Notes under the pieces: generated by a model
The model's input: only the letters and a program-made list of their open reading frames with translations
Database searches by the model: none
What the model was told of the DNA's origin: nothing
Shown: in pieces, positions 28,198 through 38,422 of the stretch
How positions within the stretch are numbered: the stretch's first letter is position 1
How the letters are laid out: the number at the start of each line of letters is the position of its first letter
Assembly (NCBI RefSeq): GCF_030127125.1
Contig: NZ_CP126156.1
Coordinates: forward strand, 1,674,001 to 1,738,000
Reading direction: 5' to 3'
DNA: 64,000 bases
Source: Halobaculum litoreum
GTDB lineage: Archaea; Halobacteriota; Halobacteria; Halobacteriales; Haloferacaceae
Translations under genes and position numbers: made by a program

Positions 28198-28692
28198 ATG
28201 CAGGTCAAGTCACGGCACCACCTCCGCAGCGACGCCGTCTCGGAGATCCGCGAGGCGCTCGCCGACCGCCTCGGGGTCGACCTCGCCGGCGACTCCTTCG
28301 AGCTGGTCGAGTTGACCGACACCCCGTTCGACCTCGTGCTCGTCGACGGCGACCCGGACGTGCTGTACTACGAGGGTGACGACGGCGGGCGCGAGCCGTT
28401 CGTCACCGTCAGCGGCGCGAACGCCCACCCGCCCGAGCGCGGCGTCGTCACCGTCGACGCCGGCGCGGTGTCGTTCGTCTCCGACGGCGCCGACGTGATG
28501 CGGCCGGGCATCGTCGAGGCCGACGACGGCATCCGGGAGGGCGACCTCGTCGCGATCGCCGAGGAGACCCACGGGAAGGTGCTCGGGGTCGGCCGCGCGC
28601 TCGTCGACGGCGACGAGATGGTCGGCGACGCCGGCAAGGTCGTGAAGTCGCTCCACCACGTCGGCGACGACCTCTTCGAGTTCGCCGTCTGA
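28198..28692 (+). CDS. PUA-domain RNA-binding protein
   Basis: This 164-residue protein has an N-terminal domain (about 1-75) and a C-terminal PUA domain (about 80-160). The PUA domain shows VVTVDAGAVSFVSDGADVMRP, GIVEADDGIREGDLVAI and GKVLGVGRALV, the fold seen in archaeosine transglycosylases and related RNA-modifying proteins. It has no catalytic domain, so it probably binds tRNA or rRNA or assists a modification enzyme. A clear TATA-like GATTTATC at 28163-28170 lies about 30 nt upstream of the ATG, suggesting a leaderless transcript. Confidence 0.85.
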   Translation: MQVKSRHHLRSDAVSEIREALADRLGVDLAGDSFELVELTDTPFDLVLVDGDPDVLYYEGDDGGREPFVTVSGANAHPPERGVVTVDAGAVSFVSDGADVMRPGIVEADDGIREGDLVAIAEETHGKVLGVGRALVDGDEMVGDAGKVVKSLHHVGDDLFEFAV

Positions 28693-28755
28693 GGACGACG
28701 GGGCGCGTCACGGCCGCGTCTCGCGACCGGCGACACGTCCCCGCCCCGGACCGAC

Positions 28756-29094
28756 TCACAGCAGAACCACGGCGACGGCGACGGCGACCGGACTGCACAC
28801 GAGCAGGCCGACGCCGAAGAAGAACACGCGGACGTCCGAGTCGAGCGCGCCGGGGGTGTCCTCGCGCGCGTCGCGGACGCTTCCCGTCACGCCCATCGAG
28901 TCCGCGTTCGAGGCGGCCGTCGTCGTGCGGACGTTCCCGTCCCCCGCGGTCGCCCAGAACAGCGCCACGAGCCCGGCGACGAACGTCCCGACGGCGACGG
29001 AGGGACCGAACGCCGCGACGAGTGCCGCGACGACCCCGCCGGCGGCTACCACACTGTAGCGGAGCACGCCGCGCCTGACGAGCGGCCAGTTCAT
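28756..29094 (-). CDS. membrane protein, unknown
   Basis: This 112-residue protein has two N-terminal hydrophobic segments (LRYSVVAAGGVVAALVAAFG and VAVGTFVAGLVALFWATAG), a polar middle rich in Asn, Thr and Asp (about 53-85) and a C-terminal hydrophobic stretch (VFFFGVGLLVCSPVAVAVAV). No enzyme motif is seen. A TATA-like GATTTGG on the minus strand near 29117-29127 supports its own promoter. Confidence 0.6.
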   Translation of the reverse strand: MNWPLVRRGVLRYSVVAAGGVVAALVAAFGPSVAVGTFVAGLVALFWATAGDGNVRTTTAASNADSMGVTGSVRDAREDTPGALDSDVRVFFFGVGLLVCSPVAVAVAVVLL

Positions 29095-29134
29095 ACGGCG
29101 ACACGAGCGAGCAAGACCAAATCCCTTGGGGGAG

Positions 29135-29851
29135 TCAGTCGCCGGCGTCGTCCCCCTCGACGTCGTCCTCGGCCTCCTCGGCGTACTCCGCCTCGAGGAT
29201 CTCCTGCCCGCGGCGGGCGGTCTCGTACGTCTCCCGGAGGTCCGCCACGGGCGTCTCGGTCGCGTCGACGCGGAGGTCGTCGTAGTACGCGCCGAACGGG
29301 TCGTCCTCGGTGTTCTCGACGATCAGCGCCGCCGACTGCACCGGGAGGTGCTCGCGCTTGTCGCCGCCCTCGGCGTGGCCCGCCTCGAGCGCGTCGATCA
29401 GTCGCTCGGCCAGCGGCGCGTCGCCGAAGGCGTCCGACTCGTAGGTGCTCGCGACCGCCTCGATCACCGCCTCGCCGGCGAGGAGGTTCCCCGCGACGGT
29501 GTAGTTCTCGCCGCCGGTGTGGCCGTACCAGCCCTGACACTCCTCGCCGGAGAAGGTGAACGTCCCGTCGGCGTCGACGCCGTGGAGCTGTCGTTGTGCG
29601 GCGCCGTCGTCGGCGTTGAGCAGCGACTGCAGCGCGTCCTCGACGGCGAGCCCGTCGTCGAGGTACGCGATCCCCTTGCGGCCCAACTCGACGTTCACGA
29701 GCGACTGCGTCGCCACCGCGCCGTGCTCCGAGGCGAACGGGCACAGGGTGCCGACGCCCGGCAGCCGGGTGGTGACGGCGACGCCGAAGCGGGTCTGTCG
29801 CTCGCCGTCGTCGTCGGTGTACTCCTCGCGGACGCAGATGCTGAAGGTCAT
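29135..29851 (-). CDS. DUF1028 family protein (Ntn-hydrolase-like)
   Basis: This 238-residue protein matches the DUF1028 family, placed in the Ntn-hydrolase superfamily by fold. It has MTFSICVREE at the start, GVGTLCPFASEHGAVATQS near residues 31-49, GLAVEDALQSLLNADDG and YTVAGNLLAGEAVIEAVAS, then an acidic C-terminus. Substrate and function are unknown. The start at 29851 is supported by a TATA-like ACTTTTGCG on the minus strand about 28 nt upstream. The Glu/Asp-rich tail (about the last 25 residues) is typical of haloarchaea. Confidence 0.8.
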   Translation of the reverse strand: MTFSICVREEYTDDDGERQTRFGVAVTTRLPGVGTLCPFASEHGAVATQSLVNVELGRKGIAYLDDGLAVEDALQSLLNADDGAAQRQLHGVDADGTFTFSGEECQGWYGHTGGENYTVAGNLLAGEAVIEAVASTYESDAFGDAPLAERLIDALEAGHAEGGDKREHLPVQSAALIVENTEDDPFGAYYDDLRVDATETPVADLRETYETARRGQEILEAEYAEEAEDDVEGDDAGD

Positions 29852-30012
29852 TCGGGCGCGAGTCGGGCCGGTCGCCGCAAAAGTCCGGGGGTCCCGGAAG
29901 CCGTCCGACCGCGGGCGGGCGCCCCTGCGGCGCGGTGTCGGTCGGCGACGCCGGCGGAACGGCGCGGCGTCGTCGCGCGTCCGACGCGCGTGTGCGGCGT
30001 GTCCGACGTACA

Positions 30013-30020
30013 GACTTATG
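30013..30020 (+). promoter_or_regulatory. promoter of sepF (TATA-like)
   Basis: GACTTATG at 30013-30020 is followed, 28 nt later, by the ATG at 30045. This supports a leaderless transcript and the longer of two possible SepF starts (a second ATG is at 30054). Confidence 0.45.
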
Positions 30021-30044
30021 GGTGGAGGGTTTTCACAAGTGTAC

Positions 30045-30401
30045 ATGGGCATCATGAGCAAGATCCTCGGCGGCGGCGGCACCCACAGCGCCGAGGACTA
30101 CGTCGAGTTGGACCTCGACGACTTCGAGAGCGCCCGCGGCGGCGCGGGGATGCAGGTGCACATCGCGGAGATCGCCGACCAGCGCGACGTGATCGACATC
30201 AAGGACGCCGTCTACGACGGCGACTTCGTCATCGCGGACATCACGCGCCACTCCACGACCGACCAGACGGTCGAGCGCATCATCGACGAGTTGCGCCAGG
30301 TCGTCGGCGAGGTCGACGGCGACATCGTCCAGAAGGGCGACGACCAGCTGATCATCACGCCGACGGGCGTGACGGTCAGCCGCGAGAAGCTCGGCGAGTA
30401 G
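30045..30401 (+). CDS. sepF: cell-division protein SepF (archaeal)
   Basis: This 118-residue protein contains the SepF core: an AEIADQRDVIDIKDAVYDGD strand-helix, ITRHSTTDQTVERIIDELRQ and QKGDDQLIITPTGV. In haloarchaea SepF is the membrane anchor for FtsZ; the N-terminal MGIMSKILGGGG stretch fits a short amphipathic membrane-targeting sequence. The ATG at 30045 is preferred because of the promoter; the ATG at 30054 would start MSKILGG. It is convergent with prsW. Confidence 0.9.
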   Translation: MGIMSKILGGGGTHSAEDYVELDLDDFESARGGAGMQVHIAEIADQRDVIDIKDAVYDGDFVIADITRHSTTDQTVERIIDELRQVVGEVDGDIVQKGDDQLIITPTGVTVSREKLGE

Positions 30402-30423
30402 GCCGACCCCGGTTCTCCCGCGT

Positions 30424-31443
30424 TCAGGCGTCGAACTCCGTCAGCTCCGAGCGGCGCGCCTCGTCGGGCGACGTGTCCGACTCGTGGGCCGCGCGGTAGG
30501 CCGCGCGGTAGCGGTTGATCTTCCGCAGCAACACCAGCGCGAACAGCCCGTCGAACAGCGCGATGTACACGAACGACGACGCCAGCGACGGGAGACCGAC
30601 GACGGAGTTGACCACGGCCGAGCCGATGCCCACCGTGGAGTTGTACGTCGCGTGGATGAGCGCGGCGATGAGCAGCCCCTTCACGACGATCGGGCCGCGG
30701 TTCTCGGGGTTGAACTTCGCCAACCCGAGGTAGTAGCCCGCGAACGCCGAGTAGATGACGTGCCCCGGCCCCGCCAGCGCCCGGGTGAAGGTGATCCCGC
30801 CCCCGACGCCGATGAGACCCAGCCCGAGGTCGAGCCCGCCCGTCCCCTCGATCCCCCGCGAGATGTACAGCGCGTTCTCGATGAACGCGAAGCCGAGGCC
30901 GGCCATCGCCCCGTACACCGCGCCGTCGAGCACCGAGTCGAAGCTGTCGTGGCCGTAGGCGTACAGCCGCACCGCGAGCAGCTTCACCGTCTCCTCGACC
31001 GGCCCGACGATCAGGAAGAAGAACAGCACCGTCCCGAGGAACCCGATCGGCTGGAAGTACGGCTGGGCGACGGAGTTGAGGATCGCCGCGAAGTTGGCCG
31101 TGAGCACGCCCAGCAGGAACGTCGCGACGAGGATGCTCAGCGGCTCGCTGGTCGTGATGTCCGTGCGGTAGACGTACGCCGCCAGCGCCAGCGCCGGCAC
31201 CGCCGACAGGACGGTCAACACGCCGATCCCCGGCGTCGACACGGCCGACAACCCCCCGATCGCCAGGAGGAGGACGAACGCCGTGAGGATCACCGCCACC
31301 CGCGCCGAGCCCGAGAGGAGCCGGTAGATGGCGACGGCGAGTCCGTCCAGCGACGTCCGTTCCTCCCAGGTCGCCACGTCGTACAGGTCCACCGAGGCGT
31401 CCGCCCGCTCCTCGATGGGGTCCGTCCGTTCCTTCTTGGCCAT
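30424..31443 (-). CDS. PrsW-family intramembrane metalloprotease
   Basis: This 339-residue protein has a charged N-terminus and about eight membrane segments. The family's conserved residues are visible: VGPVEETVKLLAV with Glu150-Glu151, the FIENALYI motif with Glu189 and Asn190, and His228 in GPGHVIYSAFAG. PrsW proteases (CPBP/M82-type) cleave membrane proteins such as anti-sigma factors in bacteria; archaeal targets are unknown. It ends with an acidic C-terminal tail. The ATG at 31443 gives MAKKERTDPIEER. Confidence 0.85.
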   Translation of the reverse strand: MAKKERTDPIEERADASVDLYDVATWEERTSLDGLAVAIYRLLSGSARVAVILTAFVLLLAIGGLSAVSTPGIGVLTVLSAVPALALAAYVYRTDITTSEPLSILVATFLLGVLTANFAAILNSVAQPYFQPIGFLGTVLFFFLIVGPVEETVKLLAVRLYAYGHDSFDSVLDGAVYGAMAGLGFAFIENALYISRGIEGTGGLDLGLGLIGVGGGITFTRALAGPGHVIYSAFAGYYLGLAKFNPENRGPIVVKGLLIAALIHATYNSTVGIGSAVVNSVVGLPSLASSFVYIALFDGLFALVLLRKINRYRAAYRAAHESDTSPDEARRSELTEFDA

Positions 31444-31574
31444 CGTGTGCCGGGTGAGACACGCGCCTGCGACTTGTGTCTTATCCGATGGGGACCGGCG
31501 ACGGGGACGCCGCCGGGACACGCCGCGTCACACACGACCGGTACGTTTGACACACCGCCCCCCCAAGCCGGCGT

Positions 31575-31945
31575 ATGCACTTCGACCCGCGCGAACAGGC
31601 CGCGCTCCGCGAGGTCGGGCTCGACACCGACGACCTCCGGGCGGCCTCCGAGCGCGTCGCCGACGCGGTCGACGACGCCGCGGCCGACCTCGCCGACTTC
31701 TTCGAGGGCGGCGGGACGTACTACTCCGACATGGACACCGCCCACTCGGACGGCGGCGTCCGCGAACACGCCGTCGACCACCTCGACGTGTACACCCACG
31801 CCGCCGACCTGCGGGGGTACCTGAAGTTCGACCGCTGGGGCGTCCCCGTCGAGGACGGCCGCGTGTTGAACGACGAGACGGTGGAACTGACGCTCGGCCC
31901 GTCGATCCACGACCGCGTCAGGTTCGCGACCGACCCCGAAGCGCT

Positions 31946-31949
<4 letters not shown>
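31575..31949 (+). CDS. acidic hypothetical protein overlapping the FAU-1 gene (DUF7532-like)
   Basis: This 124-residue acidic protein begins MHFDPREQAALREVGLDTDD. It contains a helix AASERVADAVDDAAADLADFFEGG, a possible substrate loop YYSDMDTAHSDGGVREH and a beta-rich C-terminus (LKFDRWGVPVEDGRVLNDE). I recognise it as a conserved haloarchaeal family without a known function. Its TGA overlaps the ATG of the FAU-1 ribonuclease gene (ATGA), so the two proteins are probably made together and may work on the same RNA. Confidence 0.7.
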
Positions 31950-33451
<1,502 letters not shown>

Positions 33452-33479
33452 CGGGCGCCGGCGGTCGCCGTCCGGCCAC

Positions 33480-34012
33480 TCACTCCAGCTCCCGGATCGC
33501 TCGCGCCGGGTTCCCCCGACGACCGTGTCCGCCGGCACGTCGCGGGTGACGACCGCGCCGGCGCCGACGACGGCGCGGTCGCCGACGGCAACGCCGGGCG
33601 TCAGGACGGCGCGCCCGCCGACCCAGACGTCGTCGCCGACCGTGACCGGCTCGCCGGACTCCCGCCCCCGGCGCGCCGCCGCGTCGAGCGGGTGGGTGGC
33701 GGTGTAGACGTGGACGCCCGGCCCCAACTGGCAGTGGTCGCCGAACTCGACGGGCGCGACGTCGAGGACGACGCAGTCGAAGTTCGCGTAGAAGGCGTCG
33801 CCGACGTGGACGTTGTAGCCGTAGTCGCAGCGGAACGGCGGCTCGACGGCGACGTCGTCGCCGAGGGAGCCGAACAGCTCCGCGAGGAGGTCGCGGCGGC
33901 GGCCCGACTCCCCGGGGGCGGTGTCCTCGTACGCGCCCGTGAGCCGCCGGGCACGCCGCCGGTCGGCGACGAGCTCGGGGTCGTGGGGGTCGTACGGCTC
34001 GCCGGCGGTCAT
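33480..34012 (-). pseudogene. hexapeptide-repeat O-acetyltransferase (maltose/galactoside type), frameshifted near the C-terminus
   Basis: The protein (about 177 residues when restored) has the left-handed beta-helix signature: PFRCDYGYNVHVGDAFYANF, the active His segment TATHPLDAAARR, VWVGGRAVLTPGVAVGDRAVVGAGAVVT and DVPADTVVGG. Near the end the frame breaks at a run of five C (33513-33517). Adding one base restores the normal ending GNPARAIRELE and a stop at 33480-33482. As sequenced, it continues with basic nonsense for hundreds of codons. This may be a sequencing deletion. Substrate (sugar or other acceptor) is not known. Confidence 0.7.
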
Positions 34013-34094
34013 GCGCTCGCGTTCGCTCGGCACGGCACCGACCTCGCGCCCGGGGGAGAAAGAACCACGCGCCGCGGCCGGGCGGAGCGCCCGG

Positions 34095-34415
34095 TCAGAA
34101 GTGGTCGGCCGACTCCGAGGAGAACTGCAGGTCGCCGCCGCGGCCGCCCTCAACGGTGCTGGAGCCCATGTCGCCGGTGTCGGGCACCTTCACGTGGACC
34201 TCCTGCACCTCGTCGAAGTCCATGATCAGGTCGCGCTTGATGTTCTGTGCGGTGATGTCCGAGATGCCGCAGCCGGAGCACGTGCCGCCGAGTTCGACGA
34301 CAACGACCCCCTCCTCGGGGTCGGCCTCGCGCACGACGCTCGTCCCGCCGTGCATCTGGATGATCGGCATCTGCCCGACCATCCACGTCTCGACGCGCTC
34401 CGCGAGGTCGCTCAT
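34095..34415 (-). CDS. NifU-like iron-sulfur carrier domain protein
   Basis: This 106-residue protein is the stand-alone NifU C-terminal type. The metal-binding Cys pair is in [10 protein letters not shown] (Cys46, Cys49), preceded by [22 protein letters not shown]. It is probably a scaffold or carrier for Fe-S clusters. The C-terminus is poorly conserved ([14 protein letters not shown]). A TATA-like CTTTCAA on the minus strand near 34436-34446 lies about 26 nt upstream of the ATG. Confidence 0.88.
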   Translation of the reverse strand: MSDLAERVETWMVGQMPIIQMHGGTSVVREADPEEGVVVVELGGTCSGCGISDITAQNIKRDLIMDFDEVQEVHVKVPDTGDMGSSTVEGGRGGDLQFSSESADHF

Positions 34416-34539
34416 ACCACGGGGTTGGGTACGAGAGGGTTGAAAGCTTGCGGTTCCGCGACACCCCCCACCCCCGGAAGAAACTCCGTCACGGTCGTTC
34501 GAGACGGATCCGTCCGGCGACGGCCGGCTGCGACGGCGG

Positions 34540-36042
34540 TCACCCGTCGTCGCGGCGCCGTGTCCGTCGTGCCCGTCGTGCCCGTCGCGCCGCCAGCACC
34601 GCCCCGGCCGCGAGGCCGGCGACCCCGCCGACGGCGCCGAACCCCGGCGTCGCGGTCCGCGACTCGCCGGTCGCCGTCGTCGGGGGCGACGCCTCCGTCG
34701 CGGCGGCCGGCCCCTCCGTCGGGGGCGCCGTCGGCTCGGTCGTCGGGCGTTGCATCCCGGTCGACGCCGCCGAGCCGGTCGCGGCCGCGGTCATCGCCGA
34801 GCGGTCGCCGCCGAGCCCCGGCGCGTCCGGGAAGGTCCACAGCCCGGCGTCCGCGCCGCCGTCCCCGCGGACGCCCATCGAGGACGCGACGAACGACTCG
34901 CCGGGGACCGCGAGCCGGGCGGTCCAAAAGCGCGTGCGGTCCGGCGCCGCCCACCACGTCTCCTCGACCGGGTCGCTCGGGTCGGACACGTCGTGGCGCT
35001 TCACGCCGCCCTGGTACCACGAGGTGTAGAGGACGTCCCCGCGGAGGTCGAGGTTGTGCGCGGTCGTCCACAGGCCGCCGAACGTCGGGTCGGAGGTGGC
35101 CGGCGGCGCCACCGTCGCGCGGCGGACGGGGGCCGTCGGGTCGGACACGTCGTACAGGTCGACGCCGCTGGGGCCGCCGAGCACCGCGCCGTCGTACTCG
35201 ACGGCCCACGTCTCGCGCCCGACGGCGAGGAGGTCGCCGCCCGGAGCGAGCAGCGAGTAGTGGTGGTTGCCCGGCGGGATCACGCCCTCGCGCGGGTGGG
35301 CGTCCGCGAGGGCGGCGGGGTCGCCGGGGTCGACGCTTCCGAGGAACACGGGCGCCGTCGGGTCGGACACGTCGAGCAGGTACGTGCCAGCGTCCCAGTA
35401 CGCGAGGGCGGCGGTGCCGTCGCGGACGGTCACGTCGTGGACCGTCCGGAGCCCCGACCGCACGTCGGTCCAGTCGTCGTCGCGGTCGGCGATCGACCAG
35501 CGCGCGACCTCGCGTCCCGCGTCGAGGTCGACGACGACGAGCGGGTTCGTCTCGCCGTCGTTGCCGGTGAGGTAGCAGTAGCGACCGTCGAGGGCGCAGT
35601 TGTGGATCGGGAATTCCGTCCCGTAGAACCCCTCCTCGACCGGGGCGTCCGGCTCCGACACGTCGACGATCAGGACGCCGTGAGGGACGTCGCGGCCGGG
35701 GTGGGCGGGGCCGACGACGACGAGCCGGTCGCCGGACACCTTCGCGTCGTTGAGCAGGCGGAGGGGCCCGTCCGCGCGGTCCGCGAGCAGGTCGCGGCGC
35801 TCGGTGAGGACGGCGGGCGCGGCGGGGTCCGACACGTCGACCGTCGCGTAGCCGTCGCCGAGCGCGAGGTACGCCGTCGCGCCGTCGGCGGAGACGACGG
35901 CCTCGCGGGTGCCCCCGACGGCGACGGAGCCGAGCGGCCCGTACCCCTCGTCGGCCGACCGCGCGCGGCCGGGGGCGGCGCGACCGATGACGCCCGCTCC
36001 GAGGGCGGCCCCGGCGACGCGGAGGGCGTGGCGTCGTCGCAT
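34540..36042 (-). CDS. LVIVD-repeat surface protein with PGF-CTERM anchor
   Basis: This 500-residue protein has an N-terminal basic then hydrophobic segment ([17 protein letters not shown]), which fits a signal peptide. At least five repeats follow with the pattern hydrophobic-DVSDP-x-x-P ([52 protein letters not shown]), probably blades of a beta-propeller. A Thr/Pro/Ala-rich spacer precedes the C-terminal [15 protein letters not shown] and a basic tail, which is the PGF-CTERM sorting signal recognised by archaeosortase A. It is a predicted cell-surface protein; its ligand is unknown. Confidence 0.8.
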   Translation of the reverse strand: MRRRHALRVAGAALGAGVIGRAAPGRARSADEGYGPLGSVAVGGTREAVVSADGATAYLALGDGYATVDVSDPAAPAVLTERRDLLADRADGPLRLLNDAKVSGDRLVVVGPAHPGRDVPHGVLIVDVSEPDAPVEEGFYGTEFPIHNCALDGRYCYLTGNDGETNPLVVVDLDAGREVARWSIADRDDDWTDVRSGLRTVHDVTVRDGTAALAYWDAGTYLLDVSDPTAPVFLGSVDPGDPAALADAHPREGVIPPGNHHYSLLAPGGDLLAVGRETWAVEYDGAVLGGPSGVDLYDVSDPTAPVRRATVAPPATSDPTFGGLWTTAHNLDLRGDVLYTSWYQGGVKRHDVSDPSDPVEETWWAAPDRTRFWTARLAVPGESFVASSMGVRGDGGADAGLWTFPDAPGLGGDRSAMTAAATGSAASTGMQRPTTEPTAPPTEGPAAATEASPPTTATGESRTATPGFGAVGGVAGLAAGAVLAARRARRARRTRRRDDG

Positions 36043-36122
36043 ACGGGCATCTGGGCGCGGACGCTGATAGGGGTAGCGGCGGGGTGGGAGGGCGGCGGCG
36101 ACGGGACGGTCCCGTGAGCCGG

Positions 36123-37082
36123 CTACGCGGTCCGCTCGCCGGTGCCGCCGGTGATGGCGGACGCGAGCGCGCCCTTGACGACGACGTCGTCGCCCATGTT
36201 CGTGATCCGGACGTCGGGGACGTTGACGAACGTCGTCTCCTCCAGCCGCTCGCGGACGGGGTCGAGGATCAGGTCGGGGTTGTTGAGCGCGACGGCGCCG
36301 CCGACGCGCACCATCAACGGCGCGTACGCGTTCGCGAGGTTGGTGAAGCCGACGACGTTCCAGTCGGCGACGCGGTCGACGACGAGGTCGGCGAGGGGGT
36401 CACCGCCGTGGGCCTCGAACACGTCGACGGCGGAGAAGTCGGGGGCGTCGACGGGCATGTCCGTGTGGACGTCCTCGGCGTCGGCGAGGTGGCGGGCGTA
36501 CTTCGGGATGTTGTTGCCCGAGCAGTACGCCTCCCAGTGCCCCTCGCGGCCGCAGCCGCACGTCATCGCGCCGTCGGGGTCGACGACCATGTGGCCGACC
36601 TCGCCGGCGTTGCCGTCCCACCCCGAGAGGACGTTGCCGTCGACGCACACGCCCGCGCCCAGCCCCGAGGAGATGGTGACGTACGCCATGTCGTCGGGGT
36701 TGCGGTCGCTGAGGAAGCGCTCGCCGATGACGCCCGCGTTGGTGTCGTTGTGGAGGTACACCCGGTCGGTGTCGAGCAGTTCGCTCAGCGGGCCGACAAG
36801 CGGGACGCGGCCGACGTCGGGGATGTTGGCGGGGCCGTCGATGGTCCCCGCGGCCAGATCGAGCGGGCCGATCGAGCCGATCCCGGCGGCCGCCACGACG
36901 CCGGGGGCGACGTCGGCCGTCGCACACGCCTCGCGGACGACGCGGAGGACGGCCTCGGTGATCGCGATGCCGGAGGTGTGCGGCGTCTCGGTCTCGGCCC
37001 GTGCGATGATGTCGGCTTCGTCGTCGCCGACGACGCCGCGGAGGTTCGTGGCCCCCAGGTCCACGCCCACGTAGTAGGCCAT
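36123..37082 (-). CDS. ROK-family sugar kinase
   Basis: This 319-residue protein has the N-terminal phosphate-binding loop VGVDLGATNLRGVV, the catalytic and substrate region YLHNDTNAGVIGE with the general base Asp, and ISSGLGAGVCVDG. The zinc site is present as HMVVDPDGAMTCGCGREGHWE; the usual third cysteine is His here (GREGHWE). The family includes glucokinases and N-acetylmannosamine kinases, and some regulators, but no HTH domain is present, so it is a kinase. It lies next to uspA with a TrmB-like site upstream of that gene. Confidence 0.88.
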   Translation of the reverse strand: MAYYVGVDLGATNLRGVVGDDEADIIARAETETPHTSGIAITEAVLRVVREACATADVAPGVVAAAGIGSIGPLDLAAGTIDGPANIPDVGRVPLVGPLSELLDTDRVYLHNDTNAGVIGERFLSDRNPDDMAYVTISSGLGAGVCVDGNVLSGWDGNAGEVGHMVVDPDGAMTCGCGREGHWEAYCSGNNIPKYARHLADAEDVHTDMPVDAPDFSAVDVFEAHGGDPLADLVVDRVADWNVVGFTNLANAYAPLMVRVGGAVALNNPDLILDPVRERLEETTFVNVPDVRITNMGDDVVVKGALASAITGGTGERTA

Positions 37083-37221
37083 CGTTCGCGGTGTGACGGC
37101 GGCACCACTTACGGATACCGCTTTCTCACACGGGAGCCCGCGAGACGGCCGTCGCTCGGCGGGCGCGGGAACGGAGGGAACGGAGGAACGCGAACGGCTC
37201 CGGGGGAGCCGCGCGGCGGGG

Positions 37222-37668
37222 TTACTCCGCCTCGCGGACGAACGTCACGGGGCACGGCGCCGACAGCAGGATCTGCTGGGCGGTCGACCCGAACACCGCC
37301 TTCCCGGTCGGCGAGCGCTTGCGGCCGCCGACGAACACGCGGTCGGCGTCGACGCGCTCGGCCAACGCGGCGATGGCCTCGCCGGGGTCGCCGACGACGC
37401 CCTCCACCTCGTACTCGACGCCGGCGTCCTCGATCGCCTTCGTGACGCGCTTGACGCTGCCGAGGCGCCGCGCCACGTCCGAGGGCGTCCCGTCGACGCC
37501 CTCGAGCGCCGACAGGGCGTCGTCGACGTCGGACTGCGTCTCGAAGGCGTGGGCCACGACGATCGACGCGCCCGTCTGGGTCGCGAGGCCGATCGCCTCC
37601 TCGACCATGTACTCGAGGCGGTCGCCGTCGTCGCGCTTCACTGTCAGGAGGATCGTCTCGATGCTCAT
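37222..37668 (-). CDS. universal stress protein, UspA family
   Basis: This 148-residue protein has the UspA fold. The first strand is IETILLTVKRDDGD, a helix follows (YMVEEAIGLATQTG), and the ATP-binding loop FVGGRKRSPTGKAVFGSTAQ lies near residues 115-134. It probably binds ATP and dimerises. A TATA-like ACTTTTGACC on the minus strand (37691-37700) is 24-32 nt upstream of the ATG. A TrmB-type palindrome lies immediately upstream of that. Confidence 0.88.
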   Translation of the reverse strand: MSIETILLTVKRDDGDRLEYMVEEAIGLATQTGASIVVAHAFETQSDVDDALSALEGVDGTPSDVARRLGSVKRVTKAIEDAGVEYEVEGVVGDPGEAIAALAERVDADRVFVGGRKRSPTGKAVFGSTAQQILLSAPCPVTFVREAE

Positions 37669-37709
37669 ACCTTCCGTACTCCCCCCGAGGTCAAAAGTGT
37701 GACGGGGAT

Positions 37710-37727
37710 TTACTCGAACCCGAGTAA
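37710..37727. promoter_or_regulatory. candidate TrmB-type operator upstream of uspA
   Basis: TTACTCGAACCCGAGTAA is a perfect inverted repeat (seven-base arms, four-base centre) and contains TACT, seven bases, GAGTA at 37711-37726. That pattern equals the consensus reported for the sugar-responsive regulator TrmB in Halobacterium. It lies about 10 bases upstream of the uspA TATA box, with the ROK kinase gene next in line. A plus-strand TTTATC box at 37731-37736 could also drive a transcript rightward, where I see no gene. Confidence 0.55.
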
Positions 37728-37894
37728 CTGTTTATCACGGACTATACCGGCGGACATCGGGTGTGTGGTGGAGTGTGACCACGGACCACGCGCTGGAGCC
37801 GGGGAGATGCGACGGGTGGTGTCGCCGTCCGGTCGGAGGGGGGATCCGTCGCGGCGACGGCCCCTCACGGGAGAAGGGTCGGTGTGAGCGGCGG

Positions 37895-38275
37895 TCAGTA
37901 GTCGGGCGCGTCGTCCTCGACTTCCCGTTTGAGCGAGTCGCGGCGGGACTTGGCGTCGCGGCCGGTGGCGTCGAGGAGGAACTGGTTCTTCTTGTCCACC
38001 GCCTCGCCGGCGGCCTCGAGTTCGTCGGGACTCAACTCGGTGGGGTCGCGCTCCTCGAAGTGGACGGCGAGTTTGTCCTTCTTGCCCGAGTACTTCGCCG
38101 GGCCGGCGACGATGCGCTCGAAGACGGGGTTGTCGGGTTCGTCGACGACGTACAGGTCGTGGCCGTTGAACTCCTCGGTGCCGCTGACGGGACCGAACCG
38201 TTCCTCGATCTCGGCTTTCAGGTCGGGCATCCGGTCCTCCAAGTGCTCGCCGCGACGCATCTTGTACTCCTTCAT
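37895..38275 (-). CDS. DUF5611-like hypothetical protein
   Basis: This 126-residue basic-acidic mixed protein begins MKEYKMRRGEHLEDRMPDLK. It includes GPVSGTEEFNGHDLYVVDEP and KYSGKKDKLAVHFEERDPTEL, and ends with a charged helix (LKREVEDDAPDY). It looks cytoplasmic and is widely present in haloarchaea to my knowledge, without a known role. A TATA-like GTTTACC on the minus strand near 38301-38307 is about 28 nt upstream of the ATG. Confidence 0.7.
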   Translation of the reverse strand: MKEYKMRRGEHLEDRMPDLKAEIEERFGPVSGTEEFNGHDLYVVDEPDNPVFERIVAGPAKYSGKKDKLAVHFEERDPTELSPDELEAAGEAVDKKNQFLLDATGRDAKSRRDSLKREVEDDAPDY

Positions 38276-38422
38276 ACCCCGCCGTTTGCTCGGGGACGGT
38301 AAACACGTTTCGTCAGACGGCGCTGTGACGTGTCTCGGGACCGGACACGAGCGAAAGGGGAGCGCTCGCCCCGACGGCGGCGACCGCGACCCGCGTCCAA
38401 ACGCGGGACGGCTCGCGTCCCG

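Noticed and set aside
37763-38302. Plus-strand gene after the TTTATC box near the TrmB-like site
   Set aside because: The open frame overlaps DUF5611 antisense and its translation is not protein-like; at most a non-coding transcript could be proposed.
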